From DAOUKH01 sp034421515 (GTDB lineage: Bacteria; Chloroflexota; Dehalococcoidia; SHYB01), in the NCBI GenBank assembly GCA_034421515.1, contig DAOUKH010000093.1:1-64000 (forward strand): a stretch of 64,000 nucleotides of DNA, written 5' to 3'. The notes beneath the pieces were generated by a model. That model was not told where the DNA came from, did not search any database, and saw nothing but the letters and a program-made list of their open reading frames with translations. Below, in pieces: positions 14,889 to 23,617 of the stretch (its first letter is position 1; the number at the start of each line of letters is the position of its first letter). Made by a program: the position numbers and the translations under genes.

Positions 14889-16433
14889 ATGGCCACGGTG
14901 CCCGACCCCACCTCGGCAGGCCCCGGCGAAGAGAAGGGCCTCGCGCCGCGCCTGGCCTCGCTCAAAGGTACGCGCGGCGGATTTCGCCGCCAGTGGGCCA
15001 ATTTCGACACCTTCGTGGGCCGCATCGAGGCGCGCATGAACGATGAGCACGAGCTCAGCTCCGCCGCCTACGTAGGCGGGACGTTTACCGAACGAAACGA
15101 AGAGCGGCGGGCCAAGTGGAAGCACTTCCAGCAGCAGGTCGATTGGGCCGTCGTCGGGCTTGGGACGTGCTGGGGCACGGCCCCGTGGACCGTCTACGAC
15201 GCCTCGGAGCTTGAGGCCCAAGGCGTCCCCACCGTTAGCGTCGTGACCGACGAATTCGAGGGGCTGGCACGCGAGACGGCTGCCGCGGAGGGCCGGCGCG
15301 GCCTCAACATGGTGGTCGTGCCGCACTTCTTCGAGCGGCTCGACGAAGCAGCCGTCGTCAAGCTGGCAGACGACGCCTATCCCGCGATCGTCGACTCGCT
15401 GACCGGCGCGGCTCCTCAGGCGCCCGGTGACAGTAGCGGCGGCGTTGCCTCGCGCGCTTTCATGGACGAAGCCTGGGGTGACGGGCTTCCCATTGTGCCC
15501 CCGAACCAGCAGCGCGTCGACGCCATGCTCGCAGCCGCGGGCCTCGACCCCGACGCGCATCTCGGCTTCGCCGGCCCCCGGCGGGGCAGGGCGACCGCCT
15601 CGTGCGTGGCGGTGAACGCGGTGATGGCGGGCTGCGCCCCGGAGCACTTCCCCATCGTGGCCGCGGCGGTTTCCGCGGTCGCCGACCCCAACTTTCAACT
15701 CGACCGCATCGGACCGTGGACGGGCCCCGCGGCGCCGATGATCATTGTCCACGGCCCCATCGCGAAGGAGGCCGGCCTCAATGGCGGTTACGACGCGCTC
15801 GGCGGGGCGGCGGCAGCCAACGCGGCCATCGGGCGCGCCGTCCGGCTCGTGCTGCGGAATATCGGCGGCAACGTCGCCGGCGACGTCACCAAGAGCCCCC
15901 ACGGTCAACCCGCCCGCGCCGGACTCTGCCTTGCCGAGAACCTCGACGATTCGCCGTGGGCACCGGCCCACACGGAGGCCGGGCTCGACCCGGGGGAGAA
16001 CGCGGTCAGCGTCTACGCGGTCACGGGGACCGCACCGATCTTCTACCGGGCCATCAAGGAGAATGCCGACGACCTGCTTGACGTCATTACGGGCTGCCTG
16101 CGCTACGTGGAGGGCTACGCCAAGGCCTACCACCAAGACGGCGGTCTGCCGGTCCTGCTCCTCTGCCCGATGCACGCGCAGACCTTCGCACGCGCCGGTA
16201 TGGACCGCGCCGAGGTCCGGCGGCGGCTGTTCGAAGCCATCGACTTCTCCGCCGTCTACGGCGAAGAGGCCCGCTTGAACGCTCCCACCTGTATCATGCC
16301 CGGGGAGGCGAACACCGAGCCGGGGCGGCTGCCCATCCTCGTGAGCGGCGGCCCGGCGGGGTTCCACTCTACGTTCTTGCCGACGGTTGTGGGCGTTCCG
16401 CCGGTAGTCAAGCGGATTGCACGGCCCGGTTGA
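14889..16433 (+). CDS. UGSC-like domain fused to a conserved uncharacterised domain
   Basis: A 514-residue, two-part protein. Residues about 75-175 resemble the UGSC family of (seleno)proteins: VDWAVVGLGTCWGTAPWTVYD aligns with the usual region around the UGSC motif, with Cys at the selenocysteine position but Trp-Gly-Thr after it. The second part, from about 185 (DEAWGDGLPIVPP), has conserved stretches VNAVMAGCAPEHFPIV, LRNIGGNVAGDVTKSPHGQP and CLAENLDDSPW that I have seen in uncharacterised proteins next to UGSC genes. No function is established; thiol-based redox chemistry is a guess from the family. No in-frame TGA suggests selenocysteine. The next gene follows 64 nt downstream. Confidence 0.75.
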   Translation: MATVPDPTSAGPGEEKGLAPRLASLKGTRGGFRRQWANFDTFVGRIEARMNDEHELSSAAYVGGTFTERNEERRAKWKHFQQQVDWAVVGLGTCWGTAPWTVYDASELEAQGVPTVSVVTDEFEGLARETAAAEGRRGLNMVVVPHFFERLDEAAVVKLADDAYPAIVDSLTGAAPQAPGDSSGGVASRAFMDEAWGDGLPIVPPNQQRVDAMLAAAGLDPDAHLGFAGPRRGRATASCVAVNAVMAGCAPEHFPIVAAAVSAVADPNFQLDRIGPWTGPAAPMIIVHGPIAKEAGLNGGYDALGGAAAANAAIGRAVRLVLRNIGGNVAGDVTKSPHGQPARAGLCLAENLDDSPWAPAHTEAGLDPGENAVSVYAVTGTAPIFYRAIKENADDLLDVITGCLRYVEGYAKAYHQDGGLPVLLLCPMHAQTFARAGMDRAEVRRRLFEAIDFSAVYGEEARLNAPTCIMPGEANTEPGRLPILVSGGPAGFHSTFLPTVVGVPPVVKRIARPG

Positions 16434-16497
16434 GGATGCTCGGCCGATTTGGGCGCTGCGGCGCCTTGGCTAACAGGACACGCATGGAGGCCATGAG

Positions 16498-17925
16498 ATG
16501 ACGCAAGCGAAAGAAGCAGCGACGGCATCGGAGTGGAAGGCGGACAGGAAATTCAGTCCTGAACAGGTCAAGGACGCGGTCGCGAACGTCCCGGTGTTCG
16601 AGCAGCAGCGTCGCTCGATCCCCGTCCTGTCGCGAATGATCGTGAACGTGGGCCGGCGCGTCGCCGAACAGCTCGGCGGGCCCGGGGCCGAGGTGGTCCG
16701 CGCCTCGGGGGCCAAGCTCGGGAAGAACATGGGGGTCGACCTCTCGCCGGAGAAGATCGACCTCACTACCGCCGACGCCGGCGAACTGATCGAGGCCGTC
16801 GCCGGAACCACCAGCCTCGCCACCCTCGAACCCCAGCACATGGAGCGCGCCTTCCAAGCGGTGGGGGGGCTCCTTATGGGCATCAGCTGCGAGGTACTTG
16901 AGGCGTTCAAGGGCGAGAAGCCGCAGCACGTGGTTGAACAGGCCTGGGAAGAGGTCGCCGCCGAGCGCATGTACTGGGACACCGTCGCCGACCAATTCGC
17001 CTTCGACGAGATCGACGCGAAGACGGCCATCGGCATGCTGGCGGGCACCGACGCCTTCTTCGGCGTGCAGTACGACGTCGGCTTAATGACGCCGACCCGC
17101 GCCGAGCGCAACATCACCTTCTGCACGCCGGTGGCGATCGCGGGACGGCTCGGCTACTCGCCGGAGACGGTGCGCGCCTTCGGCGAGATCGTCGCGACCT
17201 CCGTCTGCATCCGAGGCGTCGAGTCGATGCTGCCGGGCCTGAAGGTGAAGTACCTCACCCGCATCCACTACGGCGACCCGAGCTGCGTCGAGATCGCCGA
17301 CTATGACCCCGATGGCCCCAACAAGGGTCTGCCCGACCCCTTCTCCTTCCGCTCCTACGTCCTCAAGCCGTACCACAACCGTGTGTTCGGGGCCATTGCC
17401 AGCCTGAAGGGGCAGTTCCTCCGTCCCGAGTGGCAGCGGCTGAACACGATCGCGCTTTACGTCGACCTGCCGGAGGCGAGGAAGAACGAAGCGATGGCCC
17501 GCGCCACCGCGGCCATCCCCGCAGCCTCCGAGTTCAGGAGCCCCGCCGAGATGAGCGAGGCCCTCGCCGAGGCCGACGGTCTGCGGTGGCTCGCCGCCCG
17601 CACCGCCCGCCACGACGGCGACGAGGCCAAGGCCTTCCGCGAGATGATCGGCTTCTGGGCCGCCGACTTCCAGCAGGCCGTCGTCTCCCTCGACTTTCCC
17701 GACAAGTGGAAGAACACCAAGTCCGGCCGGATCCTGAAACAGATCGCCGCCATCACCGACGACATGCTCGTCCAGGACCGCCCCACCAGAGACCGCCCCC
17801 AGGCGACCTTCGCCAACGCTATGAAGCTCTACGATCTCGCCTACGAGCTGCACATCGCCATGGACGACCAGCTCGCGAAGCTGACCGGCGGCGCGCCGCG
17901 CCCGGCGACGGCCAAGCAGGGATAG
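16498..17925 (+). CDS. Conserved-looking protein of unknown function, 475 residues
   Basis: Soluble, no signal peptide or membrane segment. I do not recognise a family. The first third is helical and charged (EQQRRSIPVLSRMIVNVGRR). The middle has several cysteines in ordered stretches: MGISCEVLEAF, ERNITFCTPVAIAGRLGY, TSVCIRGVESMLPGL and IHYGDPSCVEIADYDPDG. The last is faintly like the V4R/ATC-hydrolase type of Cys site, but I would not assign it. GGAGG lies 7 nt before the ATG. Its position after the UGSC-like gene on the same strand and before a terminator hairpin suggests a two-gene unit acting together. Confidence 0.75.
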   Translation: MTQAKEAATASEWKADRKFSPEQVKDAVANVPVFEQQRRSIPVLSRMIVNVGRRVAEQLGGPGAEVVRASGAKLGKNMGVDLSPEKIDLTTADAGELIEAVAGTTSLATLEPQHMERAFQAVGGLLMGISCEVLEAFKGEKPQHVVEQAWEEVAAERMYWDTVADQFAFDEIDAKTAIGMLAGTDAFFGVQYDVGLMTPTRAERNITFCTPVAIAGRLGYSPETVRAFGEIVATSVCIRGVESMLPGLKVKYLTRIHYGDPSCVEIADYDPDGPNKGLPDPFSFRSYVLKPYHNRVFGAIASLKGQFLRPEWQRLNTIALYVDLPEARKNEAMARATAAIPAASEFRSPAEMSEALAEADGLRWLAARTARHDGDEAKAFREMIGFWAADFQQAVVSLDFPDKWKNTKSGRILKQIAAITDDMLVQDRPTRDRPQATFANAMKLYDLAYELHIAMDDQLAKLTGGAPRPATAKQG

Positions 17926-17948
17926 CGAGAACCTGATCATCGACGCTA

Positions 17949-17977
17949 AAGAACGCGCTCCTGAGGGGCGCGTTCTT
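17949..17977. terminator. Terminator hairpin after 17925
   Basis: A perfect 10-bp stem, AAGAACGCGC (17949-17958) with GCGCGTTCTT (17968-17977), and a 9-nt loop. The A/T-rich outer arms give a short T-rich side on either strand. It closes the 14889-17925 unit and separates it from the acyl-CoA dehydrogenase at 18025. Confidence 0.6.
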
Positions 17978-18024
17978 GCGTCGGACGGCCCGGCCAACGG
18001 AGCCCTCCGCGAACGGAGCAAGAC

Positions 18025-19173
18025 ATGAGCCTTCAGCTAACCGAGTCGCAGTTAATCCTCCAGCGAACGGTACGCGATTTCGCTGAGAAAGAGATCGCCC
18101 CGAAGGCGCTGGAGCTTGACGAGCGCGAGGAGTTCCCCTTCGACATCTTCGAAGGGCTGCGCGAGCTCGGCCTGACGGGCATCGGCATCGATCCCGAGTA
18201 CGGCGGCTCGGGAGGCGGCGTCACCGAAGGCATGGTCGCGATGGAGGAGATCTGCCGGGCCTACGCCGGCATTGGTACCATCCTCGCCGTCCAGTTCGGC
18301 CTCTGGGGGCAGTTGGTCCAGCAGTTCGGCAACGACGAGCAACGGCGCGCTTTCCTCTCGCCGCTCACCGAGGGCGACATGATCACGGCGTTCGCTCTCA
18401 CCGAGCCCGACGCAGGATCGGACGCCGCCGCCATTCAGACCACCGCTCAGCGCCAAGGCGACGAGTACGTCCTCAACGGCGCCAAGACCTTCATCACCTG
18501 CGGCGATGTGGCGACGCACCTGCTCGTGATCGCCACCATGGACCCGGCACTCCGCCACAAGGGCGTCACCTGTTTCGTCGTGCCCCGCGGCGCCGAGGGT
18601 CTCACCGCCAACAAGCAGCGCGGGAAGCTCGGCGTCCGCGCCTCCACCACCGCCGAGGTGCTGTTGGAAGACGTGCGCGTGCCCGAGTTCAACCGCATCG
18701 GCGAGGAATGCGGCGGCTTCCCCATCATCATGGAGATCCTCGAAGCATCGCGGATGAGCGTCGCGGCGCAGGCGCTGGGCATCGGCCAATGCGCCCTCGA
18801 CGCGACGATGGCGTGGGTCCGGCAGCGCAAGACCTTCGGCGCGCCGCTGGCGAGCCATCAGGGAGTCCAGTTCACGCTCGCCGACATGGGTGTCAAGCTC
18901 GAAGCGGCCCGGCTGCTCACCTACAACGCCGCCGCCCTGCGCGACGAGGGGCGGCCCTCCGGGAGACAGGCCTGCATGGCGAAGGTCTTCGCGGCAGAGG
19001 CAGCCATGTGGATCGCCACCAAGGCCGTGCAACTGCACGGCGGCTACGGCTATTTCAAGGACGCCGTAGTCGAGCGCTGCTTCCGCGACGCGAAGATTAC
19101 CGAGATCTACGAGGGCACGTCGGAAGTCCAGCGCATGATCATTGCCCGCCGGATGCTCGACGGCGACAAGTAG
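18025..19173 (+). CDS. Acyl-CoA dehydrogenase, short/branched-chain type
   Basis: Canonical acyl-CoA dehydrogenase of 382 residues that introduces the alpha-beta double bond and passes electrons to ETF. The full set of motifs is present: ALTEPDAGSDAAAIQT, VLNGAKTFITCGD, RKTFGAPLASHQGVQF, AVQLHGGYGYFKD and the catalytic YEGTSEVQR (Glu363). Unlike the two other family members in this window, nothing in the active site is unusual. GGAG precedes the ATG by 6 nt. It stands alone between a terminator and a convergent padR gene. Confidence 0.95.
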   Translation: MSLQLTESQLILQRTVRDFAEKEIAPKALELDEREEFPFDIFEGLRELGLTGIGIDPEYGGSGGGVTEGMVAMEEICRAYAGIGTILAVQFGLWGQLVQQFGNDEQRRAFLSPLTEGDMITAFALTEPDAGSDAAAIQTTAQRQGDEYVLNGAKTFITCGDVATHLLVIATMDPALRHKGVTCFVVPRGAEGLTANKQRGKLGVRASTTAEVLLEDVRVPEFNRIGEECGGFPIIMEILEASRMSVAAQALGIGQCALDATMAWVRQRKTFGAPLASHQGVQFTLADMGVKLEAARLLTYNAAALRDEGRPSGRQACMAKVFAAEAAMWIATKAVQLHGGYGYFKDAVVERCFRDAKITEIYEGTSEVQRMIIARRMLDGDK

Positions 19174-19194
19174 CCGGCGCGCCTGGCCGAGACC

Positions 19195-19599
19195 TCAGGA
19201 CAGGACAGGCGCGGGTTCCTCACTCCGGGCACGGGCAGGCACTTCTTCCGCCTGCTCCGCGACGTCGATCGCTTCCTGTATGTGGGGCAGCACCGTGCTC
19301 CAGGCGGCCGCTGCGGCTTTGTAGGCCTTGAGCCCCTTGCTCGTGAGCGTACAGATCTTCCGCTCGCGGGCGCCCTGGTTCTCCATGCGTACCTCGACGT
19401 AGCCGCTGGCCACAAGCTCCTTCAGCGCCGGGTAGATCATGGCGTCCGTCGGATCGCAGCACCCTTGAGCTACCTTCTTCACGGCCTCCTTCAACTGGTA
19501 GCCGTGCGACGGCTGCTCGTAGAGCGCCCGCAGCATGAAGAACCGCGAGAGGCTCCGCCGGATGAGCATGTCCCAATACTCGGTCGAACCCCAACTCAT
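19195..19599 (-). CDS. PadR-family transcriptional regulator
   Basis: Winged-helix repressor of 134 residues. The N-terminal half carries the PadR signature: SRFFMLRALYEQPSHGYQLKEAV, then PTDAMIYPALKELVASGYVEVR (recognition helix and wing). A C-terminal helix for dimerisation follows. An adjacent cysteine pair (QGCCDPTD) at the start of the recognition region is unusual and could sense a thiophilic metal or metalloid. It lies downstream of an ArsI/CadI-like gene on the same strand, with a terminator-like hairpin between. It may regulate that gene and the MFS transporter; the metalloid link is inference. Confidence 0.85.
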   Translation of the reverse strand: MSWGSTEYWDMLIRRSLSRFFMLRALYEQPSHGYQLKEAVKKVAQGCCDPTDAMIYPALKELVASGYVEVRMENQGARERKICTLTSKGLKAYKAAAAAWSTVLPHIQEAIDVAEQAEEVPARARSEEPAPVLS

Positions 19600-19632
19600 A
19601 AGCTATTCCTAACCCTTCAGACGCAGGACGGC

Positions 19633-19663
19633 AAAGAAAAGCCCCCAGTCGCTCCCAGGGGCC
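19633..19663 (-). terminator. Rho-independent terminator after the arsI-like gene
   Basis: On the minus strand a GC-rich hairpin (GGCCCC with GGGGC, 19641-19645 / 19658-19662, about 12-nt loop) is followed by TTTTCTTT. It would end or reduce transcription from the MFS/arsI-like pair before padR. Confidence 0.6.
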
Positions 19664-19687
19664 TTCCGCCGTTCGGCGCGGTTGATC

Positions 19688-20164
19688 TCATGTCTGGCAA
19701 CAGGTATTCGACTCGCCCCCGCTCGGAGCCATTTGCAGCGCTACCGGCTGGGCCGCCCGCTTCGGGGGAAGCAGCTCCTCTATCTCGTCTTCCAAGTCGT
19801 AGTTGACGTTGTAGACTTCCCACTCCACGCCGTCCGGGTCCTGCACCCAGAACTTGTCCTGGTTCGCGTGGCAACAGTCCACACCCATCTCCTCCCGCAC
19901 GGGGAGGCCGCGCCCCTTGACGCGCCGGAGCTCGGCCTGCACCTCCTCGGTTGAGTCGAGTTGGATGCCGAGGTGGGGCGGCTTGCCGAGGGTCCGGCCG
20001 TTGCTCGCCTCGAACATGGCAAGGTTCAGCGGGGCCACGTCGGGCAGGAACTTCACGTAGCCGGGCTTTACCTTCACCGGCTCCACGTCGAGAAACTTCT
20101 CGTAGAAGCCGCGGCTCTCGTCGACGTCGGCGACAGTCAAGTGAACGTGAACTCTAGCGGACAT
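19688..20164 (-). CDS. ArsI/CadI-like vicinal-oxygen-chelate protein
   Basis: A 158-residue glyoxalase/VOC protein. In family members, ArsI cleaves the carbon-arsenic bond of trivalent organoarsenicals and CadI is cadmium-induced. Shared features here: the metal ligands His6 or His8, His64 and Glu116, and the vicinal cysteines Cys97-Cys98 in the context DCCHANQDKFWVQDPDG, which match the thiol pair that binds trivalent arsenic. The tail ends in another cysteine pair (NTCCQT). GGGAG precedes the ATG by 6 nt. It follows the MFS gene by 60 nt and precedes padR. ArsI or CadI function is inferred from these motifs, and the two cannot be separated by eye. Confidence 0.8.
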   Translation of the reverse strand: MSARVHVHLTVADVDESRGFYEKFLDVEPVKVKPGYVKFLPDVAPLNLAMFEASNGRTLGKPPHLGIQLDSTEEVQAELRRVKGRGLPVREEMGVDCCHANQDKFWVQDPDGVEWEVYNVNYDLEDEIEELLPPKRAAQPVALQMAPSGGESNTCCQT

Positions 20165-20224
20165 GCTCTGCTCCCGATACGTCTCGCATAGACCTGCGAG
20201 GAAAACGTACCACGTATAGGTGAC

Positions 20225-21484
20225 TTAGGCAATGGGCCGGCGCGCTCCCCGGCCTTGCGCTTGAAGCCATGCCATCGCGGCGATGGCGACCACCGCCCCG
20301 ACCCCCGCCGTGCCGAACGCGAGCCCCCACGCCGCGGTGTGCTCCCTCCCCACCAGGTCCAGCACCGCGCCGAACAGGACCGGCGAGATGACGCCCGCGC
20401 CGAACGCTCCGAAGGCGTGCACGCCTAACGTAGCGCCCAAGCGCGCCGGATCGGCGACCTCGGTGATCGCGCTTGAATAGATCGCGGAGTCGGCGCCCAC
20501 CGCGACCGAGTAGATGAAGGCGAGCACGACGACGGTCGCCCAAGGCAACTCCACCGTCCAGCCTATGGCGAAGGAGAGGGCCCCGCTGACGAAGAAGAGC
20601 AGCATGGCGCCGCGAAGGCGTCCGACCCGGTCGGAGAGCACCCCTCCCGCGAAGGGAGCCAGTGCGCCCAAGAGCCCGGCGACGCCGACGATCACCGCCG
20701 CCTCGGCCGCTGCCGATTCGCCAGCGAAGCCGCCCTGCGTCACCAGGATGAAGGCCAGGAAGGGCGCGAGCCACGTCCGCACGTGGATCAACTCCACCGA
20801 ATGCAAGAAGTAGCCCAGGATCACCACCGCGACGTTCTTGTTCTTGAGCACCGTGAAATCGATCCGGCCCGCCGATGCCGGAGCGGCGGTGGGCTTGTAC
20901 CCCCGCAAGGAGAGGGCATAGATGACCAACGTGAGGAACGACGCCCCCGCGGCAACGGTGTAAGCGCCGCGCCACTCCAACACCGGAATCAGGGTGCCGG
21001 TCAGGGCGAACGAGGCGGCCGTACCCAAGTAGAAGCACGTCACGTAGATTCCCACGGCCCGGGCGCGGACCGTGGTGGGGAACCTTTCGGCGACGATCCG
21101 CGTGCCGGTCACGTAGACACCGGCGAGCCCCAGCCCCGCCGCGAGGCGCATCGGCGCGGCGGTGGCCAGGTTCTCCGCTGCGAGGGGGAAAAGCAAATGG
21201 CCGACCGCGGTCGTCAGCGCCGACGCGAGGAGCACCCGGTCGGCGCGCCACTTGTCGGTCAGCGGGATGAGCACCAGGGCGCCGATCACCGACCCCGCCG
21301 ACGCCATCCCGTTGATGAGCCCCGCCTCGGTGTCGGAGAGGCCCCAGGCTTCACGGATGAGCGGCAGTGCGGAGGGGTAGCTGGAAATCGGAAGGGCGAC
21401 GGCGAAGATCGCCACCGCGATCATCGCCAACCAGAGCCAGTCGCCGCGCGTCGCTCCGGCCGCCTCGCCCTGCCCGGCCGTCAC
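20225..21484 (-). CDS. MFS transporter
   Basis: Major facilitator of 419 residues with twelve predicted membrane helices. The N-half has GLINGMASAGSVIGALVLIPLTDKWRADR (motif A-like loop) and the C-half GGVLSDRVGRLRG. The first gene of a minus-strand unit with the ArsI/CadI-like gene, so export of an arsenical or metal conjugate is possible, but similarity is more general (CynX/NarK-like). The start is a GTG at 21484 with no Shine-Dalgarno, so the true start may be a little downstream. It is divergent from the enoyl-CoA hydratase operon at 21592. Confidence 0.88.
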   Translation of the reverse strand: MTAGQGEAAGATRGDWLWLAMIAVAIFAVALPISSYPSALPLIREAWGLSDTEAGLINGMASAGSVIGALVLIPLTDKWRADRVLLASALTTAVGHLLFPLAAENLATAAPMRLAAGLGLAGVYVTGTRIVAERFPTTVRARAVGIYVTCFYLGTAASFALTGTLIPVLEWRGAYTVAAGASFLTLVIYALSLRGYKPTAAPASAGRIDFTVLKNKNVAVVILGYFLHSVELIHVRTWLAPFLAFILVTQGGFAGESAAAEAAVIVGVAGLLGALAPFAGGVLSDRVGRLRGAMLLFFVSGALSFAIGWTVELPWATVVVLAFIYSVAVGADSAIYSSAITEVADPARLGATLGVHAFGAFGAGVISPVLFGAVLDLVGREHTAAWGLAFGTAGVGAVVAIAAMAWLQAQGRGARRPIA

Positions 21485-21527
21485 CGGGCGTGGGGCCCGG
21501 ACGCAACCCTAAGTCCCCGATACATAC

Positions 21528-21556
21528 TTGAACAGTATATTCACCGAGCCTACAAT
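21528..21556 (+). promoter_or_regulatory. Predicted sigma70-type promoter
   Basis: TTGAAC (21528-21533), a 17-bp spacer and TACAAT (21551-21556) lie 36 nt upstream of the enoyl-CoA hydratase start. It should drive the plus-strand run beginning at 21592. Confidence 0.65.
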
Positions 21557-21591
21557 CCGGCTCTGTTCCCACCGTTCCCGGAGGCCTCGGC

Positions 21592-22386
21592 TTGGAACTC
21601 GAAACCCTGGTGTACGAAAAGGCGGGCGGGCGGGCCCTGCTCCGGCTCAACCGGCCCGATGCGCTCAACGCCTTCAACCGAACGATGCAGCGCGAGCTCA
21701 AGGAAGTCTGGGCCGACGTCAAGCGAGATGACGACGTCCGCGTGATCATCGTGACCGGCGCCGGGGACCGGGCCTTCTGCAGCGGGGTCGACATCCGCGA
21801 GGGGGAGGACCCCGACAGCCGCCGCGACGTCGATCCCTGGCACTATGAGGACAGCGGGGCGCGGCTCACCTCAAAGCAGAACGGCATCTGGAAGCCGGTG
21901 ATCACCGCCGTCAACGGCATCTGCAACGCCGGCGGGTTCTACTTCATCTACGACAGCGACATCGTCATCTGCTCGGAGAACGCCACCTTCTTCGATACGC
22001 ACGTCTCGTTCGGGCTCGTCGCCGCGCTCGAACCCATCGGCCTCGCCCGCCGCGTCCCCATCGGCGAGGTGCTCCGCATCGCGCTCACCGGCGCCGATGA
22101 GCGCCTCAGCGCTAAGCGCGCCTACGAGATCGGCCTCGTGAGCGAGGTGCTGCCTCAGTACGAGCTCATGCCCGCCGCGGAACGCTTGGCCGAAACCATC
22201 GCGTCGCATCCCCCGATCGCCACCCAAGGCACGGTGCAGGCCATCTGGCGGAGCCTCGAGGTGGGCCGCGAGCAGGCCCTCGAGTGGGGCTCCATGTTCC
22301 ACCGCGTGGGCAACACCCCCGAGGCCGAGCGCCAGATGGAAGAGAAAATGGCAAACCCGCAGCGCCGCAAGTGGCGGCTGCGGTAG
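21592..22386 (+). CDS. Enoyl-CoA hydratase/isomerase family protein
   Basis: Crotonase-fold protein of 264 residues. Oxyanion-hole motifs are present (AFCSGVDIREGED and AVNGICNAGGFYFIYDSDI), and CoA binding looks intact. The two glutamates used by classical hydratases are not at their usual places: GGFYFI replaces GGGxEL, and HVSFGLVAAL replaces the PE segment. It may therefore be an isomerase, hydrolase or decarboxylase relative. It starts with TTG, supported by GGAGG 7 nt upstream. Its stop overlaps the GTG of the next CoA-transferase (TAGTG), so the two are translationally coupled. Confidence 0.9.
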   Translation: MELETLVYEKAGGRALLRLNRPDALNAFNRTMQRELKEVWADVKRDDDVRVIIVTGAGDRAFCSGVDIREGEDPDSRRDVDPWHYEDSGARLTSKQNGIWKPVITAVNGICNAGGFYFIYDSDIVICSENATFFDTHVSFGLVAALEPIGLARRVPIGEVLRIALTGADERLSAKRAYEIGLVSEVLPQYELMPAAERLAETIASHPPIATQGTVQAIWRSLEVGREQALEWGSMFHRVGNTPEAERQMEEKMANPQRRKWRLR

Positions 22387-23615
22387 TGCCCCCTTCCCAA
22401 CCGCCGGCCTCGGCCCTCGACGGCGTGCGCGTCCTCGACCTGACGCACTACGTCGCCGGCCCCTTCTGCACCAAGCTTCTGGCCGCCTACGGCGCCGACG
22501 TGATCAAAGTCGAGCGCCCCGGCGTGGGCGACGGCGCCCGCCGGGTGGGGCCCTTCCCCGGCGACGAACCGCACCCCGAGTGCAGCGGCCTCTTCCTCTA
22601 CCTCAACATGAGCAAGCGCGGCGTCACCCTTGACCTGTCCCTGCCCGAAGGGAAGGCACTTGCCATGGAGTTGGCAGAGCGGGCCGATATCGTCGTGGAG
22701 AACTTCCGGCCGGGGGTGATGGCGAAGCTGGGGCTCGACTACGACTCCCTGGCGGAGCGCAACCCCGGCCTCGTCATGGTCTCGATCTCCAACTTCGGGC
22801 AGACGGGGCCCTACCGCGACTTCCTCGCCAACGAGCTCATCGCGTATGGCATGGGGGGCCAGCTTCAATCGACGGGCACGCCCGACCGTCCCCCTGTGAA
22901 GCTCGGCGGCTCCATCGGGCTCTACCAAACGGGGCAGATGGCGGCCTTCGCCGCGTGCACCGCTCTCTTCCGCAAGGAGTTCACCGGTGAGGGCGACCAC
23001 GTGGATATCTCCATCTTCGAGACGCAGGCGGCCAGCCAGGACCGTCGCAGCATCTTCATGCTGAACCACCAGTACACCGGCGCGCTGGTGAAGCGTCGCG
23101 CCGACGCCGAGGACCTCGCCTTCGGCATCTTTCCCTGCGCCGACGGCGCCATCTGCTTCTGGTCGGGCGTCACGCGCTTTCCCCGTGCCGCCGAGCTCGT
23201 GGGCCGCGCCGACCTGCTCGACGACCCGCTCTACGCACACTACGAACACGGCGGCTCCGCCGAGTCCATCCACCACTTCAACAACGAAATCCTGCTCCCC
23301 TGGCTCCTCGAACGCTCCATGGACGACGCGTGGCGGGACTCGCAGGCCGTGGGCCTGGCGACGGCGCCGATCTTTTCGCCGGGCCACTTCTTCGAGCACC
23401 CCTACTACCGCGAGCGCGGGTTCTGGGAATCGGTCGAGCATCCTGTCGCGGGCGGTTTCGAATACCCCGGCGCCCCCTTCAGGATGGAAGCGACGCCGGC
23501 GAGGGAGGGCAGGCCCGCGCCCATGCTCGGCGAGCACAACGCCGAGGTCTTCCGCGGCGAGCTTGGGCGGACCGAAGCCGAGCTTGATGCGCTCGCCGCG
23601 GCGGGAGTCGTCTAG
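22386..23615 (+). CDS. Class III CoA-transferase, subunit lacking the catalytic aspartate
   Basis: CaiB/BaiF family protein, 409 residues from the GTG that overlaps the preceding stop. Family signatures: LDGVRVLDLTHYVAGPFCTKL, YLNMSKRGVTLDLS, ADIVVENFRPGVM, SISNFGQTGPYRDF and TGEGDHVDIS. Counting back from TGEG, the catalytic position is Leu179 (context GSIGLYQTGQM), not aspartate. The next gene, 2 nt downstream, is a second family member that keeps the aspartate. The pair is therefore likely to be a heteromer like the BbsE/BbsF type, this chain being structural or substrate-binding. Confidence 0.88.
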   Translation: MPPSQPPASALDGVRVLDLTHYVAGPFCTKLLAAYGADVIKVERPGVGDGARRVGPFPGDEPHPECSGLFLYLNMSKRGVTLDLSLPEGKALAMELAERADIVVENFRPGVMAKLGLDYDSLAERNPGLVMVSISNFGQTGPYRDFLANELIAYGMGGQLQSTGTPDRPPVKLGGSIGLYQTGQMAAFAACTALFRKEFTGEGDHVDISIFETQAASQDRRSIFMLNHQYTGALVKRRADAEDLAFGIFPCADGAICFWSGVTRFPRAAELVGRADLLDDPLYAHYEHGGSAESIHHFNNEILLPWLLERSMDDAWRDSQAVGLATAPIFSPGHFFEHPYYRERGFWESVEHPVAGGFEYPGAPFRMEATPAREGRPAPMLGEHNAEVFRGELGRTEAELDALAAAGVV

Positions 23616-23617
23616 CG

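Noticed and set aside
14820..16367. 515-codon open frame antisense to the UGSC-like gene
   Set aside because: It is a shadow of a GC-rich gene: the antisense frame is Arg/Gly/Ala/Asp-rich with no family motifs, while the plus frame has clear conserved segments.
14889..16433. Selenocysteine in the UGSC-like protein
   Set aside because: The position is a normal cysteine codon and no in-frame TGA interrupts the gene.
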